60,000 nucleotides of DNA, taken from NCBI RefSeq assembly GCF_964355755.1, contig NC_092675.1:69001-129000 (forward strand), given 5' to 3'. Shown in pieces: positions 12,316 through 25,700 of this stretch; the stretch's first letter is position 1; every line of letters begins with the position of its first letter. This DNA comes from Antedon mediterranea. Lineage: Eukaryota > Echinodermata > Crinoidea > Comatulida > Antedonidae. Below the pieces are notes generated by a model. That model was not told the origin of the DNA. It did not search any database and saw only the letters and a program-made list of their open reading frames with translations. Both the position numbers and the translations under genes were made by a program.

Positions 12316-15300
12316 ATGTGTAGGCCTACGCTGGGTTCGACTGTTCTTCTGTTGTTTCTATTTCATACCGGTAAGTACGGCACTAACAGCCTTAAATGCT
12401 CATCTATGGGGTAGCATAAGTAGTAGGCCTACTTATTGTATCCATGGTTCATCACTGTGTATGTTAACCATTGTTTTAGTAAACGGAAGTTGATGATGGT
12501 TAAACGTATGTATACCTATACATTTAAATGACAGTAATTAATATCGAGAACAATTGCATATCATTAGAAAGGACTGTATTTAGAATGTAATCACAGCAAA
12601 ATACTAATCCACCGTACCAGCAATGAATTTATATTAATCAAGCATATAACGAAAAGTTGCACATCACAGCCTAAGGATCTTTTATTATGTTGTTGAAGCA
12701 TGGAGAGAGAGGGAGAGTTTTAGACCATTATCATCAACGAATAATTGTTTATTTGCTGTTTCCTCATTTATTCAGAATGGTGTTGAGTGCAAAGGGTCGG
12801 TGTGGGTAAGGAGGGGGCACGTGACTTGTAGTTAACCTAGCTTTCCCCCTCACTGTTGTCAGTTCGATCAAACCATTTAAATTTAACAAAGCAGACTTTT
12901 AACTATCGAAAGCACAAGTGTGCCACTTTTGTAAAATTGTATATTAATTAATATCCGATCAGTACGTAACCAAGTTATTTTGAATGAATGCAATGAAAAC
13001 TGTTTTTATTACCAATATTACCACGAATACCGGATTACACACACAAACATTTTCATTTGAAATGAATTTGTGTTTATTAAGCTACATAATTAAAGTAATA
13101 AAATGCTTGAAATTCACGTCACAAATGTAATAACCATTGAGGCCCATACTCTAAGTGAGTGAACCTTTTATTCTTTATTGTTTTGTTTTTTTTAATCAGC
13201 TGATGTAGTATGATAACGGCTATAGCCTTACATACTGATATTTTCGTTGTGACTTGATGCAAAAGCATGTTTCTTTCCCGTAAAATAACCAGAATCACAG
13301 AAGCAAATAAGCTAAGTTGGATAACCCATTAGTAGGCCACTTACAACCACTCGTGTTAGGCCTAGCAAACACGGTGAATGACGATAATATCGCTGTTCAA
13401 TGTGTCTTTGACGTAAAAAATAACTAATTTCAGTTTACCGTTTTAAATATACATTATTTATCAAGTGTTAAAACTACAAACTGTTCAAATTTGAGTTCAC
13501 GTGGGCAAATATTTGCTAAGCTTACCGAGAACAACACATCCATGTGGAGAATAAGCAATGTTTGATTTTGCCAAACATTGTCAGAATAAAAAAAATATAT
13601 ATAAACTGAAATGAGCATTAAGCTGGCTGCTGCTATACACACTATGCAATCCATGAATGAGAATCATTGGTTACTGAGACGTGTTTAATTAATTTGACAA
13701 AATAAGAATACAGTAGACGTAAATAAGCAAAACAGCGCTTATTAGTGTATCTTAAGCTCTGTCTAGACTATCAAACTTTATGTGGACAAAAATGTGATGT
13801 GCCCATATATGGACATGATGACGTCATATCACTACCATATTTGGACACATCTTTTTTTACACATAATGTTTGATAGTGTAGATAGCTTAAGATTCCATTT
13901 GTAGGTTCTCTTAAACAAATTAATAACCAACAGTCAACCCCTCATTCAATACTGTTATTGATACACGTCATAATATCATTTTGCAAATAATATAATATCT
14001 GTCAAACAAATCAAATTATGATCGATTATTTAATATATACAGTAGCCTAAAGATTCTTAAAACATTTATGAATGCAAACAAAATTACTTTTTAATAACTT
14101 TATATAATTTGCAACATTATTTATTGACATAATGTTTATTTATAATGATATTAAATGAATCAATTTATATTTATTACATAAATAATGTAAAATTGAATAA
14201 TGCCTTTAAAATAAAATAGATCTATTTCATTTACGTTCAGGAAATCCGTTATGTGACGTAATCACATGACGAATTCAATTAAATGAAAGATGTATTTACT
14301 TCTAACAAAATCTATAAATTATAAATAATGAATGAATATTTTGAAATAAAGATAATTGAATTAAGATATACAGACTTTAAATGAAATACCATCACTATAC
14401 GGAACATAAAGAAAGTTTAACATGGTTAAATATAAGGTTAACATTAGGCTAGTTTAGATATGCTTAGGCTACATATCCTAAATGCTGTATCTTCACATAC
14501 AATATTTACCCAGTATCATAGGAATATCTCATTTGTATCACAGGTGGTGCCTGTATCATGTAACGGTTAGTTATTAGGTTATGGTCTATGACACTAGGTG
14601 ACACATGTGATGCTCTATTCTCGAATATTCCTATGATACTAGAGAAATCTAGATAGAGTAGTACATAGGAATAGGTGGTATTTCTGCAATATTCTCAAAT
14701 CCATCATCCATAGAATGTGTTAAAGATAACCAAGCATAATATTATTTTTATGATGGCAAGGATTGATGAGTTAATTCTGTATAATAGGCCCTATAGTATC
14801 GCCTTTATTTACGAGCAATTACAACTGTTTCCTGGCTCTCAAACACAACATAGGAATGCATAGTGGAATAACAAGCTTTCACACATTAATCCGGGTTTTT
14901 AACCTACACACAATGTAATCGTAATGACAGCATTTTCAGTTGGTATGTTTTTACACAAATTTGACATTTTCTGTTAATTAATCAACACTTTGTTTACACT
15001 TCTTCGTTATCTTCACGATGACCTATAAAGTATATTATGTATTTTTTAAATGCTTAGCCAACACAATTTTGTGACATCAACCGTACAATTTGGCACACCA
15101 AATTAATAAATATGTAGGTTTTTCTATTAAAACTACCCTGGTTTTTGTATTCGATTCGACATGGTGTTGCCATGGTAATCTTAATAATTATCAAAATCGC
15201 CTATTCTAAGCAGGATAAAAAGTGTATATTTTAGGATCGACAATTACATTTTTACATATAATTGTTATTGTATATCAGGTAATGAATTGTATATATAAAA

Positions 15301-18300
15301 CGTACACACAATTCCATACATAAACAAAGTCTTATAACAGGTCTTATTTCCTTTAGGCATTTCAGATGAGTACGTCAATACTACATTTCCGCCACCAAAG
15401 GTTGGCCAAACACGCCAAGGGTACTGCCCATCGAATAAAAATTCCTTTTTATTCTCCAAACGAAATGTTGTTATAATTGAAAACCGCTTAAAGGTAAGAG
15501 TTATATTATTATTTTATTGGATTCAATTTATTTCAATACCACGTAAAAAAATACCTCGTTTATATATGCAACAGGAAGAGTTAGGAAGAGAAGAGGAAGA
15601 GATTATTTTTACAAATGAAATGGTTATTATGCGAACTATATATTTTGTTATTCATGTTCAGGGTTCAGTACCTGTAAGTTTAAATATCACGGGGCATAAG
15701 ACAAGAAACTGTATCATAACACCAACACAACTAGACGGGCATTTTGTAGTACAGTATGCAAACATTCATAGCCAAAAAGGTATTTATTATTTTAATGTTA
15801 TAAAGTATAGCAATACCGCACATGTTTACTACAATCTTTTTGAATGCAATGATGTACTGAGGTTTACCTTTTTTCCAGGGCTCTAATTTAGCGGTCTTGT
15901 TTTCTCATCTCATGTGTGTGAAAGTTAAACTATTAAATAATGTAGCCATTTATTTCATATACAGTATCATTAAAAAGGAAGATACACTTAACTACATGAC
16001 CATTATGTAAAACAGATGCAATATCTATACCTGATGTGTTTTTATCCTGTATAAATATGTTTTTAAATAAATAAATTAAAAAAACTATGTTATATTTGTA
16101 AGAAAAACACGGAAATGCAACAGAATCGAAACGAAGTGGAAGGTGTATATTAAAAGGAATAATAAAAACGGATTTTCTTCTCTCTAGTTTTGCAACTGGT
16201 GATTAACAAGACTATTCCATATAGCATTAGTTTAAAAGATGAGATATCTCTCATAGTTCGTCCAATGCGGTCAAAGATGAACATTTTACAGAATTACTTC
16301 TACGTACAGATATCCATCGAAGAACTACAGATGGCGCTACTTAACGTACCTCTTCAACAAAGGATTGTCTACAAAAAGTCAATGAACTATAGTCGGGTAA
16401 TCAATTTTGTATTATTAATAATTATATATAAATGATGTTTTAATGACAGAGATTATGACATTCCATAGTATAGTCTGAGATATAATTAACAATAGTCATC
16501 TGCCCACTTTCTTTAGGATATTCTTTATTAGGTCGTTTGAGCCAATAATAAATTATTACACATCTTGAAAAATTATAAAGCACTATTTGGATTAAAGTAC
16601 TACCACGATAAATTGTTATAATTGGGTAGTGCATAAGGCAAACGCGACGTACAATACTGTATTTTGATTACAATTCCGTACAGTGTAGGTATATGATGAT
16701 AAAAAACATGATTCTGAATGTGACGTAATAATGACGTTGATGATAATTATGTAACGACGATGAGGTAGATACTTGTGACAATGATACTACTGATAATGAT
16801 ACAATGATGATGACGATTGTGCTAACCTGTGTCATCGATAATGATGATATTAAAGGAAATGATGAAAATGACCTTTGGAAGTTAAGGTGACGTTATGATG
16901 ACAGTGATGATGCTCCAAGTTACGATAGATATTGTTAAAAGGTAACGATGAAGACGATGATAAAGGGGGTACGACCTAATGCCAATTCTTTATATTTCAG
17001 ATTTTTCAATCAAGCGTTACTGACGTCATCAAGCAGTCTTCTTCAAACCTTAAATATAGACTCGAGATTCTAGAACCTTCAAGTCTGAACGGAAGCTTAA
17101 ATATTACACCGAACACAGCGATAGTCTACGTGCAGAATGATTATTTACTCTCTAGGTATCCGTACAGAAAGCCAAAGAACATCTCATTCCGCATATTTGT
17201 CGAAGATAATGGCAAGCAATGGAAATTTGAAAATGTAGTCAAGTTAAAAGGTGGTATGTATATTGTAGGACCTTTTATTTGGATCGTTTAGTACGACCTA
17301 TAGCATAGATGACTATTTTAGTAGTTGGACCTAGTATAGATGATCGTTTAGTAGGACCTATAGCATAGATGACTATTTTAGTAGTTGGACCTAGTATAGA
17401 TGATCGTTTAGTAGGACCTAGTATAGATAACCCTTTAAAAGGTGCTGGGTAGAGCGGGGAAAGTAATTGGTTCGTCTGAGCAAACGCTTGACTCTTTCGA
17501 ACGTCTTGCCGATGTGTTCCATGCTATATTGGAAGACACCAATCATCCTCTTCATAACGACATTATCGGCTTTGTTATCGTTAGAAGTGGTAGGATTAGA
17601 ACGGTAAACGCGCAGACGGACCGTTACAAGTAGTTCGTTTTTCCCTCTTATATTTATTTATTTGAGGCAAGCCAAGATAATATATGAGCACTGTAATTTC
17701 CATTTATATTGGACAATAAATGAATCTGTATCTGTATTAGGACTTCTAATCATAAACTCTAAATGCATTATGCAGACCATAGACCTTTATCATTATACAT
17801 CCTATATTATTTGACAAAAAGTTTAACACTTGTAAATGTATTTATTTCAGAAATTAGAAAAGACCATTGTCGTAAGTATTTACAATTTTACACGAAAAAT
17901 AAAAGTTCACTATGATTCAATCGCTTTGAAGTTTTCATATGTCATTTGTGTTTATTTGTTTGTTTTGTCGACAACATTTTGTTTGATGTATTTGTGTATA
18001 TTGTATTATATACAAATTAGATTCAAATAAGTTTATTATAATAAAATCTTCTTAGCTTCTCAGTCATGTTCAAATGCAGAACACAACAGGCCGGAGTTTT
18101 GTAACGGCGGCTGTGGATTAGGCAGCAATGGATCTGGATGCGTGTGGACCGTAGCTAAACACTTCATCTCGTGTTCAAGTAATCCTAGCACGTGCCCAGA
18201 TAATGTATGTGATGAGCTAGAAAGCATGCACTTTGACATCTGTCCGCAAGACTGTGTTGGTAGGCCTCCCCTCCTTTAATAAATAGTTTGTCGTTGTTTA

Positions 18301-19799
18301 CGCGATGGCAGTTTAATGGCAGAATAATAACTGTTTGATTTACTTTATTCACAGATAGCAACTTTGTCGGTGATAGACTGTTTGTTAATACGTATGCGAA
18401 GCCACCAAGTGGAAAAGGCATAGGTAGAATGCCTTGGACAAACGCATCTTTGTGCATTTGTAATAGCAATCCTGAACAGTGCGTTTGTAGAAGAGCGATG
18501 GCACCAGTCAATGTTGTTCAGGGAACAAGCCAACCGCCAGAATTGAATGATACAGTTACAAGTAGATTAAATCCTGGTGGTAAGTTTCATACATACCATA
18601 TGATATTTTGAACGTTTCAGTAAAGCTCTGTATACACTATCATACTTTATGTGATACAGAATGTGATGTGCCCATATATGGGCATGATGTCATATCACTA
18701 CCATATTGGGCACATCACACCTTTTTTGTCAAACTAGTTTCATAGTGTAGAAAGAGCTTAAGATGATTCAAGTAAAGTGTAATATACATTTTCTGAAATC
18801 AGTTCATCGAGTGCACTTAATATTGTTGTATTATTCGAGTATTTAGAACACGACCCCAAAATGCTTCCTTGCTCAAATCAACCTATTCTCAGTACTGTAT
18901 CTAGATTTCTGCAGTACTATTATGGGAATATGTGTTTCACACGTATCTTCTAGTATCATATACCATAACCTGACCCTTAACCTAACCTTACATGATGCAG
19001 TACTGTATCTAGATTTCTGCAGTACTGTATCATAGGAATATGTGTTTCACATGTATCTTCTATTATCATATACCATAACCTGACCCTTAACCTAACCTTA
19101 CATGATGCAGTACTGTATCTAGATTTCTGCAGTACTGTATCATAGGAATATGTGTTTCACATGTATCTTCTATTATCATATACCATAACCTGACCCTTGA
19201 CCTAACCTTACATGATGCAGTGCTGTATTACCAAATTTTCATTGATACTGTCCAAATAGTGTAGTATGTTGAGATACAGCACTGAGAATCGGGTACACCC
19301 AAATCTCTATATTAATAATGAAATGCATCGTACAAGAATGTTATTACGAATACTGTATATTTTCAAAGTAAAACGCAATGCTCAAACTTGGATCTATATG
19401 AGAATCCAAGCAATAATTAATGCACAATAGTCATATAATTCTTTAGAATGAAGGCAATTACAATTCTTATATCAATATATAGCAGAAGACCCAGTGTACA
19501 AGCCAAACGTATTAACATCGAGAAACAATTACAGTGACGGGGTAACAAGAGAATCACCAGTTTGTGGAGCGTTATGTCAGATACTCATCATATCTGGATG
19601 CCTACTGGTCTGCCTTGTAGTGCTGATTGTACTTTGGCAGAGTGGTTGCATCAAATGTCTACATCGAGGTTTTCATAAACTACCATTCGGAGCACATGTT
19701 GAACTGCAGATGACAACCATTAATGCAAACTACGCTCAGAATGAAATATTCTACAGAATTCAGGACATTCCTCCAACGATTCAACAATACAAATTAGAC
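12316..19799 (+). CDS. RET: RET-like gene: ectodomain and membrane exons (1-9)
   Basis: Residues 1-18 form a signal peptide (core [11 protein letters not shown]). Residues 19-286 (exons 2-5) should be the cadherin-like part, but they are only about 270 residues against roughly 490 in human RET, so about two domains' worth is absent or sits in unseen exons. Exon 6 is only 21 bases. Exons 7-8 (residues about 293-435) are the cysteine-rich region with [17 protein letters not shown] and [12 protein letters not shown], aligning with the human CRD. Exon 9 holds the single membrane helix ([19 protein letters not shown], about 467-485) and the juxtamembrane segment. The unusually large intron 1 (3 kb) is where missing exons could lie. 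Confidence 0.85.
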
Positions 19800-22700
19800 G
19801 TAAGTAACAGAATCATAGATGTAAGCAATTCCGATATTATACACACGCTGTAAACTCCTTTGAAAAGCTAATTGCGAAGTTATAAACAATAAGTATCTCA
19901 TCTTTCGGAGCTCATCAAGCTTGTTCCATTAGTAATATTATATAATCGCGTTGTTACATACACAATGGTGACGGAGCAATCCATACAATTCACATTGATG
20001 GTTGAAGTTTTTCTTCTCACAAAATAAGCGCAGTATAATAACATTAGGTAAAGTTAATTCATTATGCACATTCATTTAGACTAGACAAAAAGTAGTGAGC
20101 CCTCTAGCGGTCATTTGTGATTTCTGAGATTCATCGAAGCGCGACAACATCACCCGGAAATGATGTGAATTTAAAATTTTAATAGGGTTAAACTCTTTTA
20201 ACCAATTGAAAGCCTTAAATTATAGTTCCTTATGAATAATTCATGAGAATAATTAAAGCAAGGGTTGAAGAAGCATGTGACTTGGTTTTTGGAACAGGAT
20301 AGCAGTTATGATCGTGTCAGGTAATCATTGAATTTGCTCTTCTTTTTGTTAGATTTTATACGGTTTTTATCAATAATAATATTGTACATTTTTACGAGAC
20401 CATAAAAAAATTCCTCAATTTTTGAGTAAACGAGTGACTAAATAAAAAGTTACTATGTAATGTAAATATTTGTTTGACAAAAAATGGGCATGTTGATATT
20501 TTCAGGTATTTTTTAAATGGCGATTGAAATAGGTAAACAAATCACATGTATAACGGTGGTTTGTGCGAAGCTGGGCCTAGCCTTGATGGTCCAACGCGTA
20601 CTGCGTGTTAATCAATGCGTATAAGATACACACGTAGTCGTTTAGGCCAATTTTTTTACATGTTTATTTATTAATATTAGGCCCCATTCTCATTTATTTT
20701 AATTAATGTACTGAATGTACCACACTTTACAACTCTATATAAATTAGATTTTGTACTTGTATTAAATTCAAACGTTTTATGGGATTTAAAACATCAAGCT
20801 AGACCTTGTAGTAGCCCTAGGACCACATGCTAGGTTTTTCAGCCTAATTTATCATGCAGTAGGCCTATACCTCTAGCCCATCTTTCAAATACATATTTAA
20901 ATTAACATACTTTTTATATTTCTATATTTTTTATAGGATCTGACTCCAGAAAACATTTGCATCACTTGAAAGCGGCTATTTATGGACAGCATGTTGACAT
21001 TAAAAAAAATGTGACCAGCTCTTATTAATTAAATGTCTTTTAAATTAAAGGTTTTCATTATAATGAAATGTACGGTGACAGAAAATTTAAATGATTCTCA
21101 TAATTGAGGTTTCTCATAGATTTAATATTGAAGGTAAATAAATAAAGCTGTTTGTTATTCTTGCCTTTAGAAATAAACATGTTGTTAGTACTATATTATT
21201 AGGCCTAGGCCATTATACAAATTAAAACTAAAAAAATACAGTAATCATATTTAAGGCCTACACAGCAGTACCTTACTTGATTTGATTTTTTTCAAATATT
21301 TAATTGATGAAATAAATGAGTTTGACTTTTCAATTAGTTGCCATTTTATTAGTTTCTGTGTGTTTTTATTTATATTCTTAAAATAATTGTATACAACAAC
21401 TTTAAAGTATTGCACAGAAGTGATCAAATTATAGTAGGCCTATTTGTATGTTATTGTCGCTTAAAATTATGCAGTTAAAGCATTTGATTTTAGGGTGACA
21501 GAAACGGTTAGGCAAGAAAAGAAAAACATTTGGGAATTTTGTTATGCGGTAAAAACAATTAAACATAATTTACCCCTAATGCATGTAAATGTAGAAAACA
21601 TTGCTTATGTTAGCGCGACCGAAACTCGCTACTGGGAATAGAGCCTGCAAAAGCGACGCGTACACACCTACTCGGGCACCGGCGGAGCGCGATCGATAGT
21701 AAATATACCCAATTTCAAATGATCATAAAATTCTTTTAAAAAATATCAACATTTTGATTTTTTGAGGATTAAAAGTAAAGATATTGAAATTTAACATAAT
21801 ATTTACAAATATGTATTTAAAAATTCGGAAACAATTTTAGCGTGATATTAAAACAAAGTTTTTAGAGTTCCGCGATTTCCTACGCAGGATTTGTTTGTTT
21901 TCATTGTTAATGGGCGAATGTTACCTAAACTAGAATCGTTATAAATCTTTTAAATTTGTATTATAAGTAATTTCTTTAGTATTCTTAGTAACATCGAATG
22001 TCTCTAATTAACTAGCAGATATTTATACTAACTATTGTTCAATAATAAGCGTGTATGAAGTGAAAATCTATAGTAATAATGTTCTTAGTCAGTTCGCCTC
22101 GCTCGCGTGAAGTCTTCGGATTTCTCAATACAATTCTCAGCGGTAAAGATAGGCTCGCGCTAATATTTAAATCAAAAGCGCTCTCAAAACACTTTTTGTC
22201 CAAAATTCGCAATATGACGTGAGTGTGTATGCGCATGCGAGAAAACGTGCTTTCTTACTATATTATTCGACACAGTTTTGGTTCCTAGGCTCAGACGACG
22301 ACTGACGTCACATCAATGTATAAGTCCTAGGTCACCGGTCGTCGCAACTAGCTCTAAAGTCCTTAATAACAATATTGAAATATTAGAAATACATATACTC
22401 AGTTTCAACTATCTAGGTTTATTCAATGACTGCTTTGTATTTAGTTATCTTTATAAATTGTACTTACAGTGCGACCCAAAGTGGGAGTTTCCAAGATCCA
22501 ATCTACTATTTCAAGATATTCTCGGGGAAGGCGAATTTGGAAGAGTAGTAAAAGCCCAGGCCTTAAACATTCGTGGACACACTGGATATAAAACTGTTGC
22601 TGTCAAAATGTTAAAACGTAAGTCAACTCAACTCTATATGTAATAAAGGTTAGACAGCTGAAATTGCCTTCATTGGTAATTTCACAATCAACATGTACAT

Positions 22701-25700
22701 GCATGGTCAATGTTGTGTGATTAGAAATGAAATTAATTTTATCTCTTGATTTCCTAGCCTGTGCTACCGATGTCGACATGCGGGATTTAGTGACAGAGTT
22801 GAACTTACTAAAACAAGTAAATAATCCAAATGTGATACGGTTATTAGGATCATGCACGCAAAAAGGTACATTTATAAAGTTATAAAAATATCTTATTTAT
22901 TTATTAAACAATGTATGTTTTGTATACAGTAAATGTGAAATTTCGTGTGACGATAGAGAGGGCGCACTACTCTTTCAATGATTGAATTTTTATTGAAACA
23001 GTAAAGGAACATTTTTGTGACGATGTAGAGGGCGCACTACATGCCAGTAACTTTTAATTTATCTTTGTTTAAAATAATACGTATAATAGTATATATTATG
23101 TTTAAAATGCCCGTTATTTTTCCACACAGGTCCATTGTTAGTAATTGTTGAATACTGTGAAAACGGGTCGCTTCGTAAATTCCTGAGGGAGAACCGAAAA
23201 AGACCAATTTATAGTGACCATACATTAACACCGAACTCAGAACGGTCCTTGCCATTTGACGAATTTGGCTCACATTCTAATACTACCACTTTAAGACCAC
23301 GTGACTTACTAAGTTTTGCCTGGCAGATTTGTAAAGGAATGCATTATCTTTCAACATTGAAGGTAAGACTTCAATCAACAAAGTAAAATCATTTATTTGT
23401 AACAATGACGATACAAACACAGTAAGGATTTATGTTAAGAGTTAAGCCTAACTCAAGCAAACCCAGTTTTCAAAAGTTATGGTATAGACAAACTTCGGAA
23501 AACTGCAGAAAACACTAGCAAACTTTACTTTGCAAACTCGAGCAAACTGATTTTGCAAATAAAGGTTTGGTAAAGTTTGCTAGTGTAGACTAAACTTTTC
23601 TCAAATTTGTTTTGAGGACGGAGTGGGCGTGATTTTACCTAACACACAATATCTCCGTTGTTGATAAACTGAAAACAAATAAATCTTGCATCGGTATATA
23701 ACCAACCGAAAACAAATAATATACAATGTCTGAAACATTTAATATTGAATGACACACTTGTCTTAGCTTGTGCACAGGGATCTTGCTGCTCGGAATGTAC
23801 TGGTTGGAGACTGTCTTGTGATTAAGATTTCTGATTTTGGTCTTATGAGAGACATCTACGAGGCTGATTCATATAAGAGAACAAGCAAGGTAAAGTTTTC
23901 TAAAATCTAAAGGATTTTACGTAAATGGCTGATCCAATCGTCTACACAGACTGTACTGTAATGATTTAACATGATAGAAATGTTTATATTATTTTAGTCG
24001 GCGACAAGTACAATACAACATAATTCATTTAGTTTTTTTTTTTGTTTTAGGGAAGAATTCCAGTGAAATGGATAGCAATCGAATCATTGTACGATAATGT
24101 ATATACAGCAAAAAGTGATGTGTAAGTGTTATGATTGTTGAATGTCTAATGAAAATAATACATTTTACTTTTTATTTCGATGTGTCTTCATTAATGAAAA
24201 TGTCATGCGAGGATTCTCTTGACTTGAAACTGTATTTATCCTATTTACACGATCCTATATTATGTACAACAACAATAAGTTGTATATGGCGCGATAACGA
24301 AGATAATGACTGTTAACATTCTAAGAATATTAAAACAAGACATTAATGTTGCTTTTGTAATCGTTTTACGTAATCTATGTACAAACTTGCTTCTCGTATT
24401 GTGTTTCACAGATGGTCGTTTGCAATTCTTTTATGGGAAATCGTTACAATGGGTAAGTCGTAGTTTATTGTAATTGAGCTTATATTCGTTGATTAAATTA
24501 AAATTAATGAAATATTATATAGAATGTACTTCCTGAATTATTATTTATTATTATAATTATTGTAGTAATTATTATTATCATATTTGTGTCTGTTCACTAC
24601 TTTAGGTGCAACACCTTATCCGGGTGTTACGTCAGAGAGGTTATATAATATATTAAAAACGGGATATAGAATGAAAAAGCCTGATGGATGTTCTGATGAG
24701 CTGTAAGTAGGCCTACATTAAAGTAAAAGTGTTCTTCTGGTGAATTCGTTTGTAAATACACCGTTAAATTGTTTTAATTTAGTAATTAATAAAACAAACG
24801 TTTAATGCAGTGAATTATTGCAATAATGAACGTTTTAATGGAATAATACAGAAGCATAGTTAGTCATTATTTTATTTAACAACTTACTAAAATATCAGAA
24901 AGAATACAACCTTTTAGAAGATTTTAGTAGTCTAATATAGAAGTTGTCGCTGTCATTATAGATATCAAATCATGACAAGATGTTGGAGTGAAAAACCAAT
25001 GGACAGACCGTCATTTCAAGAATTATGTGAAATATTCGAAAACATGCTTAAAAGAAATATAGTAAGTGTCACGGTTTGCAATCTTTCTTTATTGAAACGT
25101 ATACTAAACACACAATAATACGACTGAATAATGTTTCGTACATCAGCGAAGGCAAGCAAGCACAAAAGTAACCTCTAAGAGTGTGTTTTTGACAAAATGC
25201 AAACGGAGGCTAATATAACGATACAGATAATTTGATGTTTTACATCATTTTGTGACGTCATCGTAATAATAAAAAAACATTTGATGACGATAACTTGAAA
25301 ATGATGTAGTTATCGTACAAATAAAATATTATATATAAAATATAAGAGCCACAGAAAAAGCTTTTCTTGTTAGGGCTAATTAGAACAGGTAGATGTAGAC
25401 TACTTAACAATATGTGTATAAATTTGTTTTAAAGGAATATTTAGACTTAACGGAGCTGCAGAATCTTACTCACAATGAGGTTGAGGAAGAAGAGGAGGAA
25501 GAAGAAGACAATATGGAAGCAGTGCACATGGTAAAAATGCGACTGTTAAACTCCAACATACATGGTAAGTGAACAAACAACAATTAAGTCAAGTCAATAT
25601 AATTGTATAAACTATTAACGGTCCTTATACCTTCTTAACAACTGTATGTAAATGGTAATGTAAGGATCTCGGCATTGCTGAATGCTTCACCTTTTTGGAT

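Larger units (their letters stand above)
12371..15356 (+). other. Large intron 1 of the RET-like gene
   Basis: The intron lies between the signal-peptide exon and the first ectodomain exon, both phase 1. It contains a MITE (13751-13891) and a repeat related to the 110-bp array of intron 8 (14500-14690). The only well-bordered exon-like segment noticed (12777-12806, tcag/gtaa) does not fit the phase. No further cadherin-like exon was recognised. Confidence 0.55.

Noticed and set aside
12777-12806. Exon-like 30-base segment with tcag/gtaa borders in RET intron 1
   Set aside because: Entered in phase 1 from exon 1 it meets TGA at once; it is open only in phase 0, which exon 1 does not supply.
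17442-17633. Additional exon of the RET-like gene
   Set aside because: The frame carries a LINE C-terminal pattern, is followed by a LINE-type tail, and lacks splice borders.
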